DNA of 10,988 nucleotides from Peptococcaceae bacterium UBA2264 (GTDB taxonomy: Bacteria > Bacillota > Desulfitobacteriia > Desulfitobacteriales > Desulfitobacteriaceae). The position numbers and the translations under genes are program-made. Shown one piece after another: positions 5,463 to 10,988 of the stretch. The stretch's first letter is position 1; each line of letters opens with the position of its first letter. The notes under the pieces are model-generated. The model did no database searches, was not told the origin of the DNA, and worked only from the letters and a program-made list of their open reading frames with translations. The stretch spans positions 1 to 10,988 of the forward strand of contig DDXI01000058.1 of the NCBI GenBank assembly GCA_002347475.1, read 5' to 3'.

Positions 5463-7895
5463 ATGTTTATTGATAAAGATGATTTCAAGCAGGCGTATCT
5501 CAAAAAGATGATAGAGACAGAAATATCCCTGGAAGAAGGAACCCTTGGGGATAAATATAGAACATTGGTTATTCTGCTTAAGGAAAAAGTAATTTCTTGC
5601 CGGGCCCTGACCAAGGAAGAAAGTGCCCACAAAAAACGTGTCTATTATTTTTCCATGGAATTTCTGCTCGGCAAGCTGCTGCACTATTATCTGGTCAATA
5701 TGGGCATAGAGGATCTTGTCCGGGAAGGCCTGGAGGATATCGGTCTCGATCTTGATGACTTGTTGCGGCAGGAAAGCGATCCGGGCCTGGGAAATGGCGG
5801 CCTGGGAAGACTAGCGGCCTGCTTCCTGGATTCTATGGCTTTTCTGGGCATAGCGGGACATGGTAACGGCATCCGCTTTAAATACGGCTTATTTGAGCAA
5901 AAAATCATCAATGGCTTCCAGTACGAAGTAGCTGATAACTGGGCTAAAGACAGCTATCCCTGGGAAACGCGCAAACCGGACAAAAGTATCGTTGTTAAAT
6001 TTAAAGGCAATGTCAGAGTAGCAGCGGTAAAGGGTAAACTGGAATTTTACCATGAAAATTACGAATCAGTGCTCGCTGTACCTTCGGATATCCCTGTTTT
6101 CAGCTATGAGAACCAAAAGAATATCAATACCCTGCGGCTTTGGAGTGCGGAACCGCTCTCCACGGAACTGGATCTGGTCAGTTTCAACAGGGGGGAATTC
6201 AGACAGGCGTCCGGCATAGGCTCAGAAATTGAGGCTATCTCCTATGTGCTTTATCCGGATGACAGCAACCGAAGCGGGATGGAACTAAGACTCAAGCAGG
6301 CCTATTTCTTTGTGGCCGCAGGTTTAGGATCGATCATCCGCGCTTATAAGAAACGGCATGATTCTCTGGCGGACTTTTCGCGCCAAGTGGCCGTTCACAT
6401 CAATGATACTCATCCTGTGCTGGCCATCCCGGAACTGATGCGTATTTTGATTGATGACGAAGACATGGGCTGGGATCAGGCCTGGAATATTACAGGGAAC
6501 ACCATTTCATTTACCAATCATACGATCCTGCCCGAAGCCTTGGAAAAATGGCCGCTTGATTCATTCCGCAGCCTTTTACCGCGCATCTATATGATTATTG
6601 AAGAAATCGACCGCCGCTTCCAGGAAACTGTAACCAGAAAATATCCAGCTGAGCCTGAACTCCTGGAAAACACCCGGATTATTAAAGACGGACAGGTTTG
6701 GATGGCCAATTTGGCGATTATCGGCAGTTCATCTGTGAATGGTGTAGCAGCCTTACACACCAATATTCTGAAACAGGAGGTTTTTAAAGATTTCTTCCGG
6801 ATTTTTGGCTATAAATTTAACAACAAAACCAACGGAGTCAACCACCGGAGATTCCTGCTGATGGCTAACAGCGAACTGTCCGCTCTGATTACAGAGGCTA
6901 TTGGTCCGGCCTGGAAAAAAGAAGCCAAAGAACTCAAGAAACTGCACGCCTTTCGGGATGATAGTGCTTTCCTGGAAAAATTGGCCCAGGTCAAGTTCAG
7001 TAATAAAGAGCGGCTGGTCAGGTATGTCAGGGAAAAACAAGGGCTGAACCTTGACCCCTCCTCCCTGTTTGATGTTCATGTCAAGAGAATTCATGCCTAT
7101 AAACGGCAATTGCTCAACGTCTTAAAAATTATCCATCTCTATAACATGGTGCTTGCTGATCCCTCCTCCCAGCCAGGACCTCAGACCTTTATCTTTGCCG
7201 GCAAAGCGGCCCCGGGCTATCGCTTTGCCAAAACAGTGATTAAACTGATCAATACCCTGGCTGCCAAAATCAATAATGATCCCCGGGTGAACAAGATCCT
7301 GAAAGTTGTCTTTTTAGAAAATTTTAATGTCTCCCTGGGTGAGCTGATTTATCCGGCCGCTGATCTCAGTGAACAGATTTCCACAGCCAGCAAAGAAGCC
7401 TCAGGGACGGGAAATATGAAATTCATGTTCAACGGCGCTTTGACGATCGGCACTCTGGATGGAGCCAATGTGGAGATCAAGGAAGCCGTGGGAGAAGATA
7501 ATATTTTCATATTTGGTCTGACAGCAGAGGAGGTTTTGGCCTACATTCATAATGGTAATTACCATTCCTGGGATGAATACTATGGCAACCAGGAACTTAA
7601 GCGTTGTCTGGACCAGTTAGTCAGCGGATTTTTGGAGGATCCCACAGAAGAATTCAGACTTATTTTTGATTCGCTTTTGATCTACAGCGATGATTTCTTT
7701 GTCCTTAAAGACTTCCATTCCTATCTTGAAGCCTATAAAAAGGTTCAACTGCTTTATTCTGAGCGGGAAAAGTGGAACCAAAAATCCTTGATTAATATTG
7801 CCGAGGCAGGGAAATTTTCCAGTGACCGAACGATCAGGCAATATGCCGACCGCATCTGGAGAATAAAAAGGCCCTACTGGAAGAGCGAAGTTTAA
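5463..7895 (+). CDS. glgP: Glycogen/alpha-glucan phosphorylase
   Basis: This encodes 810 residues, normal for the GT35 phosphorylase family, which splits alpha-1,4-glucan with phosphate to release glucose-1-phosphate in the cytoplasm. The N-terminal part has VYYFSMEFLLGK and LGNGGLGRLAACFLDSMA (from residue 109), lining the active site. The C-terminal domain has VKRIHAYKRQLLN, GKAAPGYRFAK, ENFNVSLGE (619-627) and EASGTGNMKFMFNGA with the PLP lysine at K653, followed by LDGANVEI. All catalytic landmarks are present, so it should be active. The ATG at 5463 is preceded by an unusual all-G stretch (GGGGGG 5451-5456) instead of AGGAGG; another ATG at 5458 opens only a short frame. It is the first gene of glgPCDA, 66 bases before glgC, after a long structured leader. 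Placing degradation in the same operon as synthesis is common in Firmicutes. Confidence 0.96.
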   Translation: MFIDKDDFKQAYLKKMIETEISLEEGTLGDKYRTLVILLKEKVISCRALTKEESAHKKRVYYFSMEFLLGKLLHYYLVNMGIEDLVREGLEDIGLDLDDLLRQESDPGLGNGGLGRLAACFLDSMAFLGIAGHGNGIRFKYGLFEQKIINGFQYEVADNWAKDSYPWETRKPDKSIVVKFKGNVRVAAVKGKLEFYHENYESVLAVPSDIPVFSYENQKNINTLRLWSAEPLSTELDLVSFNRGEFRQASGIGSEIEAISYVLYPDDSNRSGMELRLKQAYFFVAAGLGSIIRAYKKRHDSLADFSRQVAVHINDTHPVLAIPELMRILIDDEDMGWDQAWNITGNTISFTNHTILPEALEKWPLDSFRSLLPRIYMIIEEIDRRFQETVTRKYPAEPELLENTRIIKDGQVWMANLAIIGSSSVNGVAALHTNILKQEVFKDFFRIFGYKFNNKTNGVNHRRFLLMANSELSALITEAIGPAWKKEAKELKKLHAFRDDSAFLEKLAQVKFSNKERLVRYVREKQGLNLDPSSLFDVHVKRIHAYKRQLLNVLKIIHLYNMVLADPSSQPGPQTFIFAGKAAPGYRFAKTVIKLINTLAAKINNDPRVNKILKVVFLENFNVSLGELIYPAADLSEQISTASKEASGTGNMKFMFNGALTIGTLDGANVEIKEAVGEDNIFIFGLTAEEVLAYIHNGNYHSWDEYYGNQELKRCLDQLVSGFLEDPTEEFRLIFDSLLIYSDDFFVLKDFHSYLEAYKKVQLLYSEREKWNQKSLINIAEAGKFSSDRTIRQYADRIWRIKRPYWKSEV

Positions 7896-7961
7896 AGCTC
7901 GTATCCATGCCTTGCGCAGCGAATAAGCATCAGCAGTTGCAAAAAAAGGAAGTGTTAGAGT

Positions 7962-9155
7962 ATGCGTAAACAGGAGTGTATAGCAATGCTTTTAGCGGGT
8001 GGCCAGGGAAGCAGATTAGGACCACTCACCCGCAATATAGCCAAACCGGCAGTATCTTTCAGCGGTAAGTACCGAATAATTGATTTCAGTCTGAGTAATT
8101 GTTCCAATTCCAACATCAATACGGTGGGTATCCTTACTCAATATAAACCTTTTTTGCTGAATTCCTATATCGTCCAGGGTTCAGCTTGGGATTTGGACGC
8201 TCCCGGCGGGGGCGTGCATATTCTGCCGCCTTATCTCGGGGAAAATGAAGGCAGCTGGTATAAAGGAACGGCAGATGCGGTCTACCAGAACATGGAGTTT
8301 ATTGATTTTTACGACCCAGACTATGTCCTGATTATTTCAGGGGATCATATTTATAAGATGAATTACAATGAAATGCTGAAATTTCATAAAGAGCAAGAGG
8401 CAGATATCACTGTTTCCACCCTGACAGTACCCTGGGAGGATGCTTCCCGCTTCGGTTTGGTGACTTGCGATGAAAACGCCAGAATTATCAGCTTTTCGGA
8501 AAAACCAGCCGAACCGGAGATGAATCTGGCTTCTATGGGAGTCTATATCTTCAACTGGAAGGTGCTTAAACTAGCCCTGATCGAAGATAGTGAAGATCTT
8601 ATATCCGATAATGACTTTGGCAAAAATATTCTGCCCCGGCAAGTGCAGCAAGGCAAAAGGGTCCTTGCTTATAATTTCCAAGGTTATTGGAAAGATGTTG
8701 GTACTATTGATAGTTATTACCAGGCCAATATGGAGTGTTTGAACGGAGGATCATCCCTGAATATTTTTGATCCCAGACATAAAATATATTCCAATGAAGA
8801 TATTTTACCCCCGCAGTATGTGGGTTCGGCAGCCAAAATCGAGAACAGCATTGTCTGCAACGGCTGTAATGTTTTAGGAGAGGTTAGCAACTCTATTCTG
8901 GCCCAGGGCGTCTTTGTGGGGGAAGGGGTTTGTATTAGGGATTCAATTCTGCTGCCCCATGCCAAAGTTTATAATCAAACTCATATTTTCAAATCCATTA
9001 TCGGGGAAAGGGCGGAAATCAGGGAACATTGTCTTATTGGGGCTAATCTGCGGTCTGATTCGGAACAGGAAGGGATTACGGTGATCGAAGACCACCACTT
9101 GATTCCCATGGATTCTGTCATCGATGCGGGCAGAAATGTATACAGGTTGCGCTAA
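7962..9155 (+). CDS. glgC: Glucose-1-phosphate adenylyltransferase, catalytic subunit GlgC
   Basis: 397 residues. It makes ADP-glucose and pyrophosphate from ATP and glucose-1-phosphate, the committed step of bacterial glycogen synthesis. The N-terminal nucleotidyltransferase domain shows AGGQGSRLGPLT (12-23), KPAVSFSGKYRIIDF, GTADA (102-106), SGDHIYK with the catalytic Asp at 128, and EKP with the sugar-phosphate lysine at 181, then YWKDVGTIDSYYQANM. The C-terminal part, from about residue 290, is a left-handed beta-helix with hexapeptide-type repeats (NSIVCNGCNVLGEVSNSIL and following). All key residues are intact. The ATG at 7962 has AAGGA at 7946-7950. The next gene starts 27 bases after the stop and encodes the partner GlgD, so the active enzyme is probably a GlgC/GlgD hetero-oligomer, as described for Geobacillus stearothermophilus. 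Confidence 0.97.
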   Translation: MRKQECIAMLLAGGQGSRLGPLTRNIAKPAVSFSGKYRIIDFSLSNCSNSNINTVGILTQYKPFLLNSYIVQGSAWDLDAPGGGVHILPPYLGENEGSWYKGTADAVYQNMEFIDFYDPDYVLIISGDHIYKMNYNEMLKFHKEQEADITVSTLTVPWEDASRFGLVTCDENARIISFSEKPAEPEMNLASMGVYIFNWKVLKLALIEDSEDLISDNDFGKNILPRQVQQGKRVLAYNFQGYWKDVGTIDSYYQANMECLNGGSSLNIFDPRHKIYSNEDILPPQYVGSAAKIENSIVCNGCNVLGEVSNSILAQGVFVGEGVCIRDSILLPHAKVYNQTHIFKSIIGERAEIREHCLIGANLRSDSEQEGITVIEDHHLIPMDSVIDAGRNVYRLR

Positions 9156-9182
9156 ACAAAAGCAAGACGGGAGTGAGACGGA

Positions 9183-10292
9183 GTGTACGATACAATTGCC
9201 ATTCTTTTTGCAAACAGCGGGTTCGACTCTCTGCAGGGGTTATCTTTAGAAGGATCGATTGCCGGAATGCCGTTCGGCGGGAGATACCGGCTGCTTGATT
9301 TTGCCCTGTCCAGCATGGTCAATTCCGGCATAAGAACTATCGGTTTGGTTACACCGCGCCATTACAGATCGATACTTGACCACCTGGGTGGCGGCAGGGA
9401 CTGGTTCCTGGACCGCAAAGCCGGCGGGCTGTTAATTTTGCCTGGGGCCATCCACGGTCTGACACAGCAGAGGATTAATTTCCGCATCAGGGATATCGAG
9501 CTGAATCTTGATTATTTGCACAGGAATTATGCGGAAAACGTTGTGATCAGCAGATGTAACCAGGTTTTCAATTTCAACTACAAAGATGCCCTGGAATTTC
9601 ACAACAAAAATGGAGCGGATATTACTTTAATCTATAAAATACCGGAGAAACCCACTGATAAGCACGGCAAGATCAGGCTTTTCCTGAACGAGGATCAGCA
9701 GGTCAATAAAATTAAGGAAGAGGAATCAGAACATCTGAAAGTGCCTTATTTTATCAATCACTTGATTATCCGGCGCAAAGTCCTGCTGGATATCATTCAC
9801 GGCTACAAACCCCTGGAAACCGTCGATTTAATCCAGCCCATTGCCGAAAATGTCCAAACCCTTAAGGTATACGGCTTTGCTTTTAACGGCTATATCCAGA
9901 CTATTCATTCTGTTAAGGATTATTTTGAGCGCAATATGGACCTCCTGGATCCTGAAATCAGGATGAAATTATTTTGGGGCCCTGACAGCATTCATACAAA
10001 AGTTGCGGATAATCCTCCCACCAAACACGGTTATCAGGCTCGAGTCAGGAATTCTTTGATCTCCAGCGGCTGCCTGATCGAGGGAGAGGTCGAAAATTCA
10101 GTTCTTTCCCGTTGTGTACTTATAGAGCCGGGAGCGCAAATCACTAACAGCGTTCTTATGCACAGTTGTATAATTCGGGCCGGGACAGTTCTGGATCATG
10201 TTGTTCTGGACAAGTTTGTTGAGGTCAAATCAGGAAATGTCCTGAAAGGAAGCAGGGATAATCCGCTGGTCATGAAAAAAACAGCGGTCTGA
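9183..10292 (+). CDS. glgD: GlgD, divergent non-catalytic subunit of ADP-glucose pyrophosphorylase
   Basis: 369 residues, homologous to GlgC along its whole length but lacking the catalytic signatures. The nucleotide loop has become LFANSGFDSLQGLSLEGSI (residues 8-26), although GGRYRLLDFALSS (32-44) is kept. Where GlgC has GDH with the catalytic Asp, this protein has CNQ (125-127), and the EKP glucose-1-phosphate motif is missing from its usual place. The C-terminal hexapeptide repeats (NSLISSGCLIEGEVENSVLS) remain. This pattern is typical of GlgD, which on its own has little activity but raises that of GlgC in Firmicutes. The start is GTG 9183 with GGGAGTGA at 9169-9176, seven bases upstream. 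It lies between glgC and glgA with gaps of 27 and 19 bases, so it is clearly in the operon. Confidence 0.95.
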   Translation: MYDTIAILFANSGFDSLQGLSLEGSIAGMPFGGRYRLLDFALSSMVNSGIRTIGLVTPRHYRSILDHLGGGRDWFLDRKAGGLLILPGAIHGLTQQRINFRIRDIELNLDYLHRNYAENVVISRCNQVFNFNYKDALEFHNKNGADITLIYKIPEKPTDKHGKIRLFLNEDQQVNKIKEEESEHLKVPYFINHLIIRRKVLLDIIHGYKPLETVDLIQPIAENVQTLKVYGFAFNGYIQTIHSVKDYFERNMDLLDPEIRMKLFWGPDSIHTKVADNPPTKHGYQARVRNSLISSGCLIEGEVENSVLSRCVLIEPGAQITNSVLMHSCIIRAGTVLDHVVLDKFVEVKSGNVLKGSRDNPLVMKKTAV

Positions 10293-10311
10293 GCTGGAAA
10301 AGAGGGAAATT

Positions 10312-10988
10312 ATGAGAGTTGTTTTTGCCATCACGGAAGCAGATCCTTTTCTCAAAACAGGCGGTCTGGGTGATGTGGGCGGTTCTTTGCCGGCTGCTCT
10401 GCAGAAACAGGGGGCCGATGTGCGGGTTTTCCTGCCGAAATACAGTCTGATTTCTGAGCGTTTTCGCCGGGAATTTAAACATCTGACCCATTTTTCTGTC
10501 CCGTTAGCCTGGCGCAGGCAATACTGTGGACTGGAGGAAATGACCTATCAGGGAATTCATTATTATTTCATTGACAATGAGTATTATTTTGACCGTCCGA
10601 GTGCTTATGAGAATTTTGATAAAGCCGAACAATATGCTTTCTTTTCCCGGGCCGTCCTGGAAAGCCTCGCCTATCTGCCAGGATTTCAGCCGGATATTAT
10701 TCATTGTCATGATTGGCAAACGGCCCTGATCCCACTGATTCTAAAGGAGTTTTACAATCAGGAACCCCTCTATTTTCCGCTGAAGACTGTTTTTACGATT
10801 CATAACCTGAAGTACCAGGGGATTTTTGCGTCAGAAGTCCTGAGTGACATTATCGGCCTGGGACGGAATTTGTTTACTGAGGAGAAGCTGGAGTTTTTCG
10901 GGGCGGTCAATTATATGAAAACAGCCCTGCTTTACGCCGACCGGATTACGACGGTCAGCCCGACCTATGCCCAGGAGATCCAAACCCC
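10312..10988 (+). CDS. glgA: Glycogen synthase GlgA (3' end outside window)
   Basis: The first 225 residues of a GT5-family glycogen synthase, which transfers glucose from ADP-glucose to the non-reducing end of the growing glucan. The frame is open to the window edge. The N-terminal Rossmann-like domain shows the ADP-glucose-binding KTGGLGDV (15-22), FLPKYSLI, IHCHDWQTALIPL (from residue 130), TIHNLKYQGIF (162-172) and DRITTVSPTYAQEI near the edge. The full protein should be about 470-490 residues, so roughly half is visible. The ATG at 10312 is preceded by AGAGGGA (10301-10307), 19 bases after the glgD stop. I see no disruption in the visible half. Further glycogen genes such as glgB may follow outside the window. 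Confidence 0.96.
   Translation, partial: MRVVFAITEADPFLKTGGLGDVGGSLPAALQKQGADVRVFLPKYSLISERFRREFKHLTHFSVPLAWRRQYCGLEEMTYQGIHYYFIDNEYYFDRPSAYENFDKAEQYAFFSRAVLESLAYLPGFQPDIIHCHDWQTALIPLILKEFYNQEPLYFPLKTVFTIHNLKYQGIFASEVLSDIIGLGRNLFTEEKLEFFGAVNYMKTALLYADRITTVSPTYAQEIQT

Noticed and set aside
5266..5511. Open plus-strand frame upstream of and overlapping glgP (TTG at 5323 would give 62 residues)
   Set aside because: There is no ribosome binding site and no family resemblance. It overlaps the start of glgP, and it lies over the stem-loops of the leader.
9183..10292. Second glgC paralogue as a duplicate catalytic enzyme
   Set aside because: The catalytic Asp and the EKP motif are missing and the nucleotide loop is changed, which matches the known GlgD subunit and not a redundant GlgC.
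1..10988. CRISPR array, tRNA/rRNA gene, insertion sequence or prophage
   Set aside because: No regularly spaced repeats, no cloverleaf with a CCA-type end, no transposase or integrase motif, and no terminal inverted repeats flanking coding sequence were seen.

Overview
The window looks like chromosomal DNA of a low-to-mid GC Gram-positive anaerobe of the class Clostridia. The reasons are AT-rich intergenic DNA with T-tailed hairpins, strong AGGAGG-type ribosome binding sites, frequent GTG starts, a DUF6323-DUF6179 gene pair of the kind I know from clostridia, and the Firmicutes-type glycogen gene order glgP-glgC-glgD-glgA with a separate GlgD subunit. A Peptococcaceae/Desulfitobacteriaceae-like host is a guess. 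UGA ends several intact genes here and tryptophan is UGG in them, so the code appears standard.

Left part (1-2576): the 3' end of an unidentified gene, two terminator-like hairpins separated by about 130 non-coding bases, an AT-rich promoter region, then two uncharacterised genes two bases apart (DUF6323 family, then DUF6179 family). Middle (2577-4867): on the minus strand, a fused methionine sulfoxide reductase gene msrAB that carries two independent lesions, a reading-frame break just after the start codon and an in-frame UGA where the family has Trp. It is followed on the plus strand by a PLP-dependent enzyme best called D-cysteine desulfhydrase. A perfect 36-base palindrome lies just after that gene.

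Right part (4939-10988): about 520 bases of non-coding DNA lead into the glycogen operon. This stretch holds operator-like repeats, a good sigma-A promoter at 5142-5170 and a predicted leader of about 285 nt with three successive stem-loops and a perfect 13-base tandem repeat. The operon then encodes glycogen phosphorylase (GlgP), ADP-glucose pyrophosphorylase catalytic subunit (GlgC), its divergent partner subunit (GlgD) and the start of glycogen synthase (GlgA, cut by the window edge). Together GlgC/GlgD make ADP-glucose from glucose-1-phosphate, GlgA polymerises it, and GlgP releases glucose-1-phosphate again. No branching or debranching enzyme is visible.

The items most worth a second look are the doubly broken msrAB, the structured glgP leader, and the uncharacterised DUF6323/DUF6179 pair.
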